This document shows, piece by piece, positions 15,855-24,201 of a stretch of 64,000 bases of DNA. A model generated the notes under the pieces. It saw only the letters and a program-made list of their open reading frames with translations. It did no database searches and had not been told where the DNA came from. Origin of the DNA: Acuticoccus mangrovi (lineage in GTDB: Bacteria > Pseudomonadota > Alphaproteobacteria > Rhizobiales > Amorphaceae); contig NZ_JAEKJA010000003.1 of NCBI RefSeq assembly GCF_016411865.1, forward strand, positions 248,001 to 312,000. Direction: 5' to 3'. Made by a program: the position numbers and the translations under genes. Each line of letters opens with the position of its first letter. The stretch's first letter is position 1.

Positions 15855-18166
15855 AGCACGTCGGCCGCTCCCACCCCCGCCTCGGCGACACACCCTTCCT
15901 CACCGGCAAGGCCGGCTTCGTCGGCGACATCGCCCTCGTCGACCAGCTCCACATGCGCGTGGTGCGATCGCCGATCGCGTTCGGCCGGCTGCGCGGCATC
16001 GACGCCGCCGCGGCCTTCGCCGTCCCGGGCCTCGTGGCGGTGTGGACGGCGGAGGACGTCGCCGCCTTGCCGCCGGTCGGCTTCCGCCTCGCCGCGGCGC
16101 CGACGCTGGAGCCCTACTGCCAGCCGGTGCTCGCGGTGGATGTGGTGCGCTATGTCGGCGAGCCGGTGGCGGTCGTCTTCGCCACCACGGCGACGGCCGC
16201 CGAGGACGCCGCCGAGCTCGTCGCGCTCGACATCGACCTCCTCGCCCCGGTTCTGACGCTGACGGGCTCCTCGCGCGGCTTCGAGGGCGAGACGCGGCCG
16301 GCCGAGGCGGCGACGGTGCGCAAGGCGTTCGGCGACCTCGCGGGCGCCATGGCGCGGGCCGACCGCGTGGTCGAAGTGAGCGTCGGCCTCGACCGCGACG
16401 GTGCGGTACCCGGCGAGACGCGCGGCGTCGTCGCTCGCTGGGACGGCGGCCGCGACGTGATCGAGATTTGGGGCGACGCCCGCCTCGCGCCGGCGAACCG
16501 CGACGCACTCGCGACGATGCTCGGCCGTCCCCTCGCGGGCGTCGAGATCAACGCGGTCGCCGTGGGCGGCGACTTCGGCATGCGCGGCGAGCTTTATCCG
16601 GAGGACGTGCTCGTCGCCTACGCCGCGCGGACCCTGGAGCGGCCGGTACGCTGGATCGAGGATCGGCGGGAGCATCTCATCGCCGCCGACCAGGCGCGGG
16701 CGATGGCGGCGACGGCCAAGGCCGCCGTCGCCGCCGACGGCCGCCTCCTCGCCCTCGACGTGGAGTTCGCCATCGATCAGGGCGCCTATCTGCGGCCGAC
16801 CGGCACGATGGTCGCCGACCTCACCGCGGCGATGCTGCCGGGCCCCTATCGTCTGGAGGCCTTCCGCGCCGTCGGCCGGGTGCGCATGACCAACCGCACC
16901 CCCGCCGGGGCCTACCGCGGCGCGGGCCGCGTCGAGGCGACCTTCGTCCGCGAGCGCCTGATGGACGCGGTGGCCGCGGCGACCGGCAGCCCGCCGCTGG
17001 AGGTGCGCCGCCGCTCCTTCCTCACCCCTGAGGAGATGCCGGCGGATCGGCACATGACGACGCTCGGCGTCCCCATGACGATCGATTCCGGCCGCTATCA
17101 GAGCCTCATCGACCAGCTCACCAAGCGCTTCTCCCTGGAGCTCGTCCACCGGCGGGCCATCGACCGCCGCGCGCACGGCGAGCTCGCGGGCGTCGGCACC
17201 GCCGTCTTCGTGGAGACCTCGGCGGCGGGAAAATACGAGCACGTCACCCTGTCGGTCGATCCCTCCGGCAACCTCGAGCTCGTCACCACGGCGAGCGAGC
17301 TCGGCCAGGGCCTTTCGACGCTGCTCGCCCAGATCGTCGCCGACATCGTGGGCGCCGATCCGGAGCGCATCCGCGTCACCCACGGGGCCTCGACGCGCCT
17401 CGGCGACGGAGTCGGCACCTTTCTCGCCCGCTCCAGCGTGATGGCCGGCACCGCCGCCCAATATGCCGCCGAACTGATGCGCGACAAGATCCTCGCCGGT
17501 GCCGAGGCGCTGCTCGAGGTGCCGCGCGAGCGCCTCACCATCCATTCCGGCCGCATCCGCGAGGCCGACCGCCACTTCGGCACGGCGCTGGAGCTCGCCG
17601 ATCTCGCCCGCAAGATGCTGCCGGGCGGTCCGCTCGCCGGCGCTGACGGCCGCGGCCTCGTCACCGAGGGCTGGGTCGAGGGCGAGGGCATGACCTTCCC
17701 CTACGGCGTCGCAGTCGCCGTCGCCGAGATCGACGCCATGACCGGGCTGGTGCGGGTTCCGCGGGTGTTCATCGGCTACGACGTCGGCAACGCCATCAAC
17801 CCCGCCTTGGTGGAGAGCCAGATCGCCACCGGCGCGGTGCAGGGCCTGTCCTCGGCCCTCTTCACCTCGCTCGACGTCAGCCCGGCCGGCGAGCCGCTGC
17901 GCGTCGGCCTCACCGACTATCTCATCCCGAGCGCGACGGAGAGCCCCAGTGTCGACGTGCTGATCACCGAGGACGCGCCGAGCCTCACCAATCCGCTCGG
18001 CATGAAGGGGGCGGGCACCGCCGGCGTCACCGGCATCGGCGCGGCGGTGGCCGCCGCGATCGACGAGGCGCTGCAGGTGCCGGGTTTCACCACCCACCTC
18101 CCCGTGCGCCCGGTCGCCATTCGCAACCTCCTGCGCAAGCGCTCCGGCAAGTCGGAGCGCGGCTGA
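15851..18166 (+). CDS. Molybdenum hydroxylase molybdopterin-binding (large) subunit
   Basis: A 771-residue CoxL/XDH-like catalytic subunit. It begins with the aldehyde oxidase a/b-hammerhead domain (LTGKAGFVGDI) and continues into the molybdopterin domain with VAVGGDFGMRGELYPED and AYRGAGRVEA. The loop is AYRGAGR, not the AYRCSFR of CO dehydrogenase, so CO is unlikely as substrate. In the C-terminal active-site motif, NPLGMKGAGTAG has threonine (residue 723) where xanthine oxidase relatives carry the catalytic glutamate of KGxGE. The substrate is unknown; no Mo-cofactor maturation gene (CoxF or XdhC-like) is seen beside it. Confidence 0.92.
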   Translation: MKHVGRSHPRLGDTPFLTGKAGFVGDIALVDQLHMRVVRSPIAFGRLRGIDAAAAFAVPGLVAVWTAEDVAALPPVGFRLAAAPTLEPYCQPVLAVDVVRYVGEPVAVVFATTATAAEDAAELVALDIDLLAPVLTLTGSSRGFEGETRPAEAATVRKAFGDLAGAMARADRVVEVSVGLDRDGAVPGETRGVVARWDGGRDVIEIWGDARLAPANRDALATMLGRPLAGVEINAVAVGGDFGMRGELYPEDVLVAYAARTLERPVRWIEDRREHLIAADQARAMAATAKAAVAADGRLLALDVEFAIDQGAYLRPTGTMVADLTAAMLPGPYRLEAFRAVGRVRMTNRTPAGAYRGAGRVEATFVRERLMDAVAAATGSPPLEVRRRSFLTPEEMPADRHMTTLGVPMTIDSGRYQSLIDQLTKRFSLELVHRRAIDRRAHGELAGVGTAVFVETSAAGKYEHVTLSVDPSGNLELVTTASELGQGLSTLLAQIVADIVGADPERIRVTHGASTRLGDGVGTFLARSSVMAGTAAQYAAELMRDKILAGAEALLEVPRERLTIHSGRIREADRHFGTALELADLARKMLPGGPLAGADGRGLVTEGWVEGEGMTFPYGVAVAVAEIDAMTGLVRVPRVFIGYDVGNAINPALVESQIATGAVQGLSSALFTSLDVSPAGEPLRVGLTDYLIPSATESPSVDVLITEDAPSLTNPLGMKGAGTAGVTGIGAAVAAAIDEALQVPGFTTHLPVRPVAIRNLLRKRSGKSERG

Positions 18167-18187
18167 GGCCCGGCCGTCCGCAAGGCC

Positions 18188-18457
18188 TCAGACGAGGCCG
18201 ACGATATCGGTCGCCGTGGTGTTGGTGGCGAGGACGCGCGCGACCGAGCACGGCAGCACCGACCCGGCCGCCACCGAGACGAAGGTGATGCTGGTGCCGC
18301 CGAGCGTCACCACCGCGAGGTCGCCGCCGCCGCCGACATAGATCGCCCGCGCCGCGGTGGCGAGATCGGTGCCGTCGTTCGGGGTGATGGAGAAGGCGTC
18401 GGCCGCCGGGGCGGACGCGCCACGCTGATAGAGTTGGAAAGGGTCTTGCGCCGGCAT
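18188..18457 (-). CDS. GTA head spike-base family protein (RCAP_Rcc01079-like), orphan
   Basis: An 89-residue protein of mostly beta character. The core DLATAARAIYVGGGGDLAVV, followed by TSITFVSVAAGSVLPCSVAR and ATNTTATDIVGLV, matches the small protein family named for Rhodobacter capsulatus Rcc01079, which belongs to the head spikes of the gene transfer agent. Here it stands alone: no capsid, tail or spike-fibre gene is nearby. It is convergent with the molybdenum hydroxylase operon. Whether it decorates a GTA or prophage encoded elsewhere cannot be told. Confidence 0.72.
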   Translation of the reverse strand: MPAQDPFQLYQRGASAPAADAFSITPNDGTDLATAARAIYVGGGGDLAVVTLGGTSITFVSVAAGSVLPCSVARVLATNTTATDIVGLV

Positions 18458-18540
18458 CGATGGTCCTCGTGCTCGCTGTGATCGATGCCGTGAAAATTAT
18501 CACCCGCCCCGGCGGGCGGGGATAAGTCGCGACGCACCGA

Positions 18541-19788
18541 TCAGGCGGCGAAGCGATCGACCCGGTAGGGCGTCGGATCGGCGTAGGGCGTCTCACCGGT
18601 CATCATCTCGGCGAGGAGGCGGCCCGTCGCCGGACCGAGGGTGAAGCCCAGATGATGGTGCCCGAAATGGGCCCACAGGCCGGCCTTGCCGGGAACCGGG
18701 CCGATCATCGGCAGGAGATCCGGCAGGCACGGGCGCGAGCCGAGCCACGGCTCGTCGATCGCCTCGCCGAGGGGGAAGATCTCGCGTGCGCGCTGTTCCA
18801 CCCGGGCGAGCTGCACCGGCGTCGGCGGCGCGTCGCGGCGATCGAACTCGGCCCCCGTGGTGAGGCGGAAGCCTCGCTTGTTGGTGCCGAGCGCGTAGCC
18901 GACCGCCGGATCGAGCACCAGATGGTTGAGAACGCCTTGCCGCGCGGGCCGATAGTGGCGGTGATAGCCGCGCTTGACGCCGAGCGGCACGCGCACCCCT
19001 TCGCGCGCCAAGGCGTCGCCCGACCACGGGCCGAGCGCCACCACCACGTCGGGCGCCGCGATCGGCCCCGCCTCGGTCTCGACGCGCCACAGCGAGCCGT
19101 CCCGCGCAAGGCTCGCCGCCTCGCCGATGCGGAAGGTGCCGCCCTCCCGCTCGAACAGCGCCGCATAGGCCTTGCCGGTGTCGGAGGGATCGATCACCCG
19201 ACCGGGCTCCGGCATATGCACCGCGCCGGCGAGGGTGGAGGCGATGTGCGGCTCCTCCTCCCGAAGGCGCGCGCCGTCCCACGCCTCGTAGGGAACGCCG
19301 AACTCGCGCCTCACCGCCTCGTCGACCTCGAGCGCCGCCTCGATCTCCCGCGCCTCGCGATAGACGCGGATGTAGCCGCCGGAGCGCAGGAGGTCCGTCG
19401 CCCCCGCCCGCTCCATCAGCCGCATGTGCTCCGGCAGCGCCCGCGCCAGGATCGGCACGTTGGCGATCGCCGTGCGGTGCACCGCCGCCGGCCCCGACTG
19501 GCCCACATAGGCGAGGAGCCAGCGCGCCGTCGCCGGCAAGGCGTGCCAGACGACCCGCGCATCGGTCCGCTGCCCGGTGATCACGCCGAGGATCACCTTG
19601 GGGTCGCGCGGGAAGGCGTAGGGCATGATCGCCTCGGACTGGATGAGGCCGGCGTTGCCGAACGACGTCTCCTCGGCCGGCCCCCGCCGGTCGACGAGAG
19701 CCACGTGCCGCCCCCGATCGCGCAGATGCACGGCCGTGCCGATGCCGACCATCCCCGCGCCGAGAACAATGACGTCGAACCGCTCCAT
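18541..19788 (-). CDS. FAD-dependent D-amino acid dehydrogenase-like oxidoreductase (DadA family)
   Basis: A 415-residue flavoprotein of the DAO/DadA fold. The N terminus has the dinucleotide-binding VIVLGAGMVGIGTAVHL, then VDRRGPAEETSFGNAGLI, which is typical of DadA. The C-terminal ATG-proximal GLWAHFGHHHLGFTLGPATG is the second FAD contact. The ATG at 19788 with GAGGAG upstream is chosen although the frame stays open for nearly 200 codons more. It is divergent from a class IV aminotransferase, a pairing that suggests shared D-amino acid metabolism. The substrate amino acid cannot be read from the sequence. Confidence 0.87.
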   Translation of the reverse strand: MERFDVIVLGAGMVGIGTAVHLRDRGRHVALVDRRGPAEETSFGNAGLIQSEAIMPYAFPRDPKVILGVITGQRTDARVVWHALPATARWLLAYVGQSGPAAVHRTAIANVPILARALPEHMRLMERAGATDLLRSGGYIRVYREAREIEAALEVDEAVRREFGVPYEAWDGARLREEEPHIASTLAGAVHMPEPGRVIDPSDTGKAYAALFEREGGTFRIGEAASLARDGSLWRVETEAGPIAAPDVVVALGPWSGDALAREGVRVPLGVKRGYHRHYRPARQGVLNHLVLDPAVGYALGTNKRGFRLTTGAEFDRRDAPPTPVQLARVEQRAREIFPLGEAIDEPWLGSRPCLPDLLPMIGPVPGKAGLWAHFGHHHLGFTLGPATGRLLAEMMTGETPYADPTPYRVDRFAA

Positions 19789-19911
19789 CCTGCGCTCCTC
19801 AAAGACGTGGTGCCCGCGCTCCGTCCCTTGCATCCGCGCCAAGGGTCTGCAAGCTGGCGGGGTCGATCCCTCCCTTGGTGCACCATTGATGCCGACCTGG
19901 ACGCCGCTGCC

Positions 19912-20832
19912 GTGAGCCCCGCCGATTCCTCCGTCACCGCCCACCAGGCGGCCGAAGACGCCCGCAACGCCGACCTCAAGCTCTACCTCAACGGCGCCAT
20001 CGTGCCGAAGGCGGAGGCGGTGGTGTCGATCTACGATTCGGGCTTCATGCTCGGCGACGGCATCTGGGAGGGCGTGCGCCTCCACAACGGCGTGTGGGCC
20101 TTCCTCGACCAGCACCTCGACCGCCTGTTCGAGGCCTCGCTCGCCCTCGACCTCGACATCGGCATGGACCGCGCCGCGCTGAAGACGGCACTCGCCGACA
20201 CCGCCGCCGCCAACGGCATGACGAGCGATGCTCACGCCCGCCTGATGGTGACGCGTGGAGTGAAGACGCACCCCTTCCAGCATCCGAGCCTGTCGCGCTC
20301 CGGCCCGACGGTGGCGATCATCGTGGAGCACTCCAAGCCAGCGATCCCACGCCCGATCCGCCTCGCGAGCGTCGCCCACCACCGCGGCCTACCGCTGACC
20401 CAGGACGCGAAGCTGAACTCCCACTCCAAGCTCAACTGCATCCTCGCCTGCATCGCCGCCGAGAAGGCCGGCGCCGACGAGGCGCTGATGTTCGACCCCT
20501 TCGGCTTCGTCAACACGACCAACTCGTGCAACTTCTTCATCGTGCGCAAGGGCGCGGTGTGGACCTCCACGGGCGACTACTGCATGAACGGCATCACCCG
20601 CGGCCACGTCATCGAGCTGTGCCGCGAGAACGACATTCCGGTGTTCGAGCGCAACTATTCGCTCGTCGACACCTACGGCGCCGACGAAGCCTTCATGACC
20701 GGCTCGTTCGGCGGCCTGACCCCCGTGGGCGCCATCGATCAGCGGCCGATGCCCGCCGCCCCCGGCCCCATGACCGAGCGCCTTTCCGGCCTCTATCGCC
20801 ACCTCATCCGCCGCCATTGCGGTGCCGATTGA
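19912..20832 (+). CDS. Class IV PLP aminotransferase (D-amino acid / branched-chain type)
   Basis: About 306 residues. Fold-type IV features are clear: the N-terminal LYLNGAIVP, SIYDSGFMLGDGIWEGVR, the PLP lysine in HSKLNCILA, then AGADEALMFDPFGFVN and the C-terminal GITRGHVIEL. The frame is open far upstream, but the GTG at 19912 gives the usual length; it has only a weak ribosome site, so the start is uncertain. Divergent from the DadA-like gene with about 120 bases between starts. Members include D-alanine aminotransferase, branched-chain aminotransferase and 4-amino-4-deoxychorismate lyase; the first two fit best. Confidence 0.85.
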   Translation: MSPADSSVTAHQAAEDARNADLKLYLNGAIVPKAEAVVSIYDSGFMLGDGIWEGVRLHNGVWAFLDQHLDRLFEASLALDLDIGMDRAALKTALADTAAANGMTSDAHARLMVTRGVKTHPFQHPSLSRSGPTVAIIVEHSKPAIPRPIRLASVAHHRGLPLTQDAKLNSHSKLNCILACIAAEKAGADEALMFDPFGFVNTTNSCNFFIVRKGAVWTSTGDYCMNGITRGHVIELCRENDIPVFERNYSLVDTYGADEAFMTGSFGGLTPVGAIDQRPMPAAPGPMTERLSGLYRHLIRRHCGAD

Positions 20833-20936
20833 TGCCCCTGTCGGCGCCGGGAAAAGCTGCCCGAAAAAGCGGCAGCATGCCGAATTTGTCTATCTTGAAG
20901 TCGACTCCAAGCTCCAGTAGGCCTTGAAGGGTTCGT

Positions 20937-21025
20937 GGCCCGTCAGGGGCCGCGCGTGCCACGCCAGCAACCGATTGGCACGGCCCGGACGGCCCGTCGC
21001 ACCGCCGCCCGACAGGGGTCGTGCG
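20937..21025 (+). promoter_or_regulatory. Hairpin-rich 5' leader upstream of the monooxygenase
   Basis: Three consecutive stems fill the leader: GGCCC/GGGCC with loop GTCAG (20937-20951), CGTGCCA/TGGCACG with a 14-base loop containing CAGCAACCG (20955-20982), and CGCAC/GTGCG (20998-21025). The start codon follows 19 bases later. A GGGTT at 20930-20933 region could pair with the AACC of the second loop. No known riboswitch consensus matches fully. The regulatory role is inferred. Confidence 0.35.
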
Positions 21026-21044
21026 CCGACGCGAGAGGTCATCC

Positions 21045-22361
21045 ATGTCCGCCAAACCGTTCCATCTCGCCTGGTTCCTGCAGGGATCGAGCGTCCAGGC
21101 ATGGGGAGAGCCGTGGACCGGGAAGATCGGCACCACCTGGATGCAGCCGACCTTCTTTCTCGACATGGCACGTGCCCTCGAGCGTTGCGGCTTCGACTAC
21201 ATCCTCATCGAGGACTCGTCCTACGTCGGCGAGAGCTACGGCGGCAACACCGACATCTATCTGAAGAACGGCATCGCGGTGCCGCGGCAGGACCCGTCCG
21301 TCGTCGCCTCGCTGATGCTCGCCCAGACCTCGCGGATCGGCATCGTGCCCACCTTCGGCACCTTCGCCTACCACCCCTACCTCCTCGCCCGGCTCGTGGC
21401 GACGCTCGACCAGGTGTCGGGCGGGCGCGGCGGCTGGAACGCGGTCACCGGCAGCTCCGACTTCGCGGCAATGAATTTCGGCCTCGACGGCATGCCCGAG
21501 CACGACATGCGCTACGAGATGGCCGACGAGTACATGGCCTGCGTCAAGGGCCTGTGGGACACCTGGGAGCCCGGCGCGATCATCGCCGACGAGGAGTCCG
21601 GCGTTCTCATCGATCCGACCAAGGTTCACCCGCTCAACTACGAGGGCAAGTACTTCAAGACGCGGGGCCCGCTGAACTCCGGCCCCGCCCCGCAGGGCCG
21701 GCCGGTGATCGCCCAGGCCGGCGGCTCCTCGCGCGGCCGCCAATTCGCCTCCGAGCACGCCGACACCATCGTCGTCCACACCCGTGGCCCCGAGGCGATG
21801 AAGAAGTACCGCGACGACATCCGCGCCCGCATGGCGGCGGCCGGCCGCGATCCCGACAGCTGCAAGCTCCTCTATCTGGTGAATCCGATCATCGGCCAGA
21901 CGTCGGAGGAGGCGCGCGAGCGCAAGGCCGAGCTCCTCGCCCGCGCCCACGCCCACATCGACATCAAGCTCGCCCACTTCTCGAAGATCACCAACATCGA
22001 CTTCTCCGAGTTCGACCTCGACGAGCCGCTGCGCCCGGGCCTCAAGACCAACGGCCACCAGCAGTCGCTCGACGAGTTCATCGCCAAGGCCAAAGGCAAG
22101 ACGCTGCGCCAGGCGATGCAGGACCCCAACGCCGTCGACGGCAGCGTGGAGCTCGTGGGCAGCCTCGACGAGGTCGCCTCCAAGATGGAGGAGGTGATGA
22201 GCGAGGTGGGCGGCGACGGCTTCCTGTTCTCGATGCCGAACGTCACCCGCCGCACGCTCGCCGAGATCGAGGACGGGCTGATCCCGGTGCTCCAGAAGCG
22301 CGGCCTCACCCGCTCGACCTACACACACGAGACGTTCCGCGACAACCTTCTCGAATACTGA
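21045..22361 (+). CDS. NtaA/SnaA/DszA-family FMN-dependent monooxygenase
   Basis: A 438-residue luciferase-fold monooxygenase that would use reduced flavin supplied by a separate reductase. Typical family stretches are HLAWFLQGSSVQAWG at the N terminus, then EDSSYVGESYGG, VSGGRGGWNAVTGSSDFAAMNFG and GRPVIAQAGGSSRGRQFASEHAD. Relatives oxidise nitrilotriacetate, EDTA, dibenzothiophene sulfone or pristinamycin precursors, so the substrate is open. The ATG at 21045 has GAGAGG upstream. No flavin reductase lies next to it. A hairpin-rich leader precedes the gene. Confidence 0.9.
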   Translation: MSAKPFHLAWFLQGSSVQAWGEPWTGKIGTTWMQPTFFLDMARALERCGFDYILIEDSSYVGESYGGNTDIYLKNGIAVPRQDPSVVASLMLAQTSRIGIVPTFGTFAYHPYLLARLVATLDQVSGGRGGWNAVTGSSDFAAMNFGLDGMPEHDMRYEMADEYMACVKGLWDTWEPGAIIADEESGVLIDPTKVHPLNYEGKYFKTRGPLNSGPAPQGRPVIAQAGGSSRGRQFASEHADTIVVHTRGPEAMKKYRDDIRARMAAAGRDPDSCKLLYLVNPIIGQTSEEARERKAELLARAHAHIDIKLAHFSKITNIDFSEFDLDEPLRPGLKTNGHQQSLDEFIAKAKGKTLRQAMQDPNAVDGSVELVGSLDEVASKMEEVMSEVGGDGFLFSMPNVTRRTLAEIEDGLIPVLQKRGLTRSTYTHETFRDNLLEY

Positions 22362-22472
22362 ACATCGCCGCGACATCGCGTCGGCCCACCCCCGGCCGAC
22401 GCGATCCGGGTTGATGGCGCGGACGGTTCGGCTTAGGAGCGGCCAGGATCATCCCAACATGGCCCAGCTCCC

Positions 22473-23321
22473 GTGCCCGAACTCGTCCTCACCCTTTCCT
22501 GCATCGACCGCAAAGGCATCGTCGGCGCCGTCGGCTCGTCGATCGCCGCGCAGGACTGCAACATCCTCGAAAGCGCGCAATATTTCGACCGCCCGTCGGG
22601 TCGCTTCTTCATGCGCGTGCACTTCGCCGCGCCGGAGGGGATGACGCCGGAGCGCTTCCGCGACGGCTTCCGCCCCACCCTCCTCGCCTACGACATGGAC
22701 GCCGAGATCACCGATCTCGCGGTGCGCCCCCGCGTCCTCCTGATGGTGTCGAAGACCGGGCACTGCCTCAACGACCTGCTCTATCGCTGGCGCATCGGCC
22801 AGCTGCCGATGGATCTCGTCGCCGTCGCCTCCAACCACGAGGACTGGCGCAAGCGCGTCGAGGCCGAAGGCATCCCCTTCCACTTTCTGCCGATCACGGC
22901 CGACACCAAGGCCGACCAGGAGGCGCAGCTCCTGGAGCTCGTGGAGAAGGAGGGCGTCGAGCTCATCATCCTCGCCCGCTACATGCAGATCCTGTCCGAT
23001 GCCCTGTCGCGGCGCCTGGAAGGGCGGGTGATCAACATCCACCACTCCTTCCTGCCGAGCTTCAAGGGCGCCAAGCCCTACCATCAGGCGCATGCGCGCG
23101 GGGTGAAGATCATCGGCGCCACCGCCCACTACGTGACGCCCGACCTCGACGAAGGGCCGATCATCGAGCAGGACACCGAGCGGGTGGACCACACGATGTC
23201 GCCCGACGATCTCGTCGCCGCCGGTCGCGACATCGAGAGCCGCGTGCTCGCACGCGCCGTCCGCTTCCATCTGGAGCAACGCATTCTCAAAAACGGAGAC
23301 CGCACCATTGTCTTTAAATGA
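22473..23321 (+). CDS. purU: Formyltetrahydrofolate deformylase
   Basis: Hydrolyses 10-formyltetrahydrofolate to formate and tetrahydrofolate. The 282-residue protein has an N-terminal ACT-like domain ([20 protein letters not shown]) and a C-terminal formyl-transferase fold with [21 protein letters not shown] and the catalytic region [15 protein letters not shown]. The start is a GTG at 22473; a nearby ATG at 22459 is out of frame. The stop lies 14 bases inside folD, so the two folate genes are translationally coupled. Confidence 0.94.
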   Translation: MPELVLTLSCIDRKGIVGAVGSSIAAQDCNILESAQYFDRPSGRFFMRVHFAAPEGMTPERFRDGFRPTLLAYDMDAEITDLAVRPRVLLMVSKTGHCLNDLLYRWRIGQLPMDLVAVASNHEDWRKRVEAEGIPFHFLPITADTKADQEAQLLELVEKEGVELIILARYMQILSDALSRRLEGRVINIHHSFLPSFKGAKPYHQAHARGVKIIGATAHYVTPDLDEGPIIEQDTERVDHTMSPDDLVAAGRDIESRVLARAVRFHLEQRILKNGDRTIVFK

Positions 23322-24201
23322 GGCGCCGAAAGCGGCGGGACCCACGATCATCGACGGAAAGGCCGCAGCGGCCGCCATCACCGCCGGGATCGCCGAGCGC
23401 GTCGCCGCCGAAGGGGTGAGGCCGGGCCTCGCCGTGGTCCTCGTCGGCGACGATCCGGCGAGCGCGGTCTACGTCCGCAACAAGTCCCGCACCGCCGAGC
23501 GATGCGGCTTCCACTCCGTCCAGCACACGCTGCCCGCCGACACCAGCGAGGCCGATCTTCTCGCCCTCGTCGACACCCTCAACACCGATCCCGCCGTGCA
23601 CGGCATTCTCGTGCAGCTTCCCCTCCCCTCCCATCTCGACGCGTCGCGCGTCATCGCCGCCATCGATCCCGACAAGGACGTCGACGGCCTTCATATCGTC
23701 AACGCCGGCCGCCTCGCGGTGGGCGATCCCGACGCCATCGTGCCCTGTACCCCGCTCGGGGCGATGCACCTCATCGAGGACGTGCGCGGCGAGGATCTCT
23801 CCGGCCTCCGCGCCGTCGTCGTCGGACGCTCCCGCCTCGTCGGCCTGCCGGCCGCCCTCCTCCTCACCAAGCGCAACGCCACCGTCACCATCGCCCACAG
23901 CCGCACCCGCGATCTCGAGCGCCTGTGCGCCGGCGCCGACATCCTCGTCGCCGCCATCGGCCGGCCCGAGATGCTGAAGGGCGCGGCGATCAAGCCCGGC
24001 GCAACGGTGATCGACGTCGGCATCAACCGGATCGACGACCCGAGCGCTGCGAAGGGCACCCGCCTCGTCGGTGACGTCGCCTTCGCCGAGGCCGCGCACG
24101 CCGGCGCGATCACCCCGGTCCCCGGCGGCGTCGGTCCGATGACCATCGCGATGCTGATGCGAAACACCCTCGACGCCGCGCTGAAGGCGGCCCGCCGATG
24201 A
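23308..24201 (+). CDS. folD: Methylenetetrahydrofolate dehydrogenase/cyclohydrolase
   Basis: Bifunctional enzyme interconverting 5,10-methylene- and 10-formyl-tetrahydrofolate. The 297-residue protein has the catalytic lysine in [31 protein letters not shown], the PCTPLG motif, the nucleotide-binding [17 protein letters not shown] and the C-terminal [18 protein letters not shown]. It starts at a TTG, with GGAG about nine bases upstream, inside the end of purU, and ends in an ATGA overlap with the next gene. Together with PurU it controls the pool of formyl-folate. Confidence 0.95.
   Translation: MSLNEAPKAAGPTIIDGKAAAAAITAGIAERVAAEGVRPGLAVVLVGDDPASAVYVRNKSRTAERCGFHSVQHTLPADTSEADLLALVDTLNTDPAVHGILVQLPLPSHLDASRVIAAIDPDKDVDGLHIVNAGRLAVGDPDAIVPCTPLGAMHLIEDVRGEDLSGLRAVVVGRSRLVGLPAALLLTKRNATVTIAHSRTRDLERLCAGADILVAAIGRPEMLKGAAIKPGATVIDVGINRIDDPSAAKGTRLVGDVAFAEAAHAGAITPVPGGVGPMTIAMLMRNTLDAALKAARR

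Noticed and set aside
15677-18097. Long minus-strand frame opposite the molybdenum hydroxylase
   Set aside because: Its product is rich in Arg, Gly and Ala with no domain, as expected for the shadow of a high-GC gene.
20937-21025. Calling the leader a known SAM riboswitch
   Set aside because: Only a short CAGCAACC resemblance exists; the conserved core and stem order do not match any SAM class I can recall.
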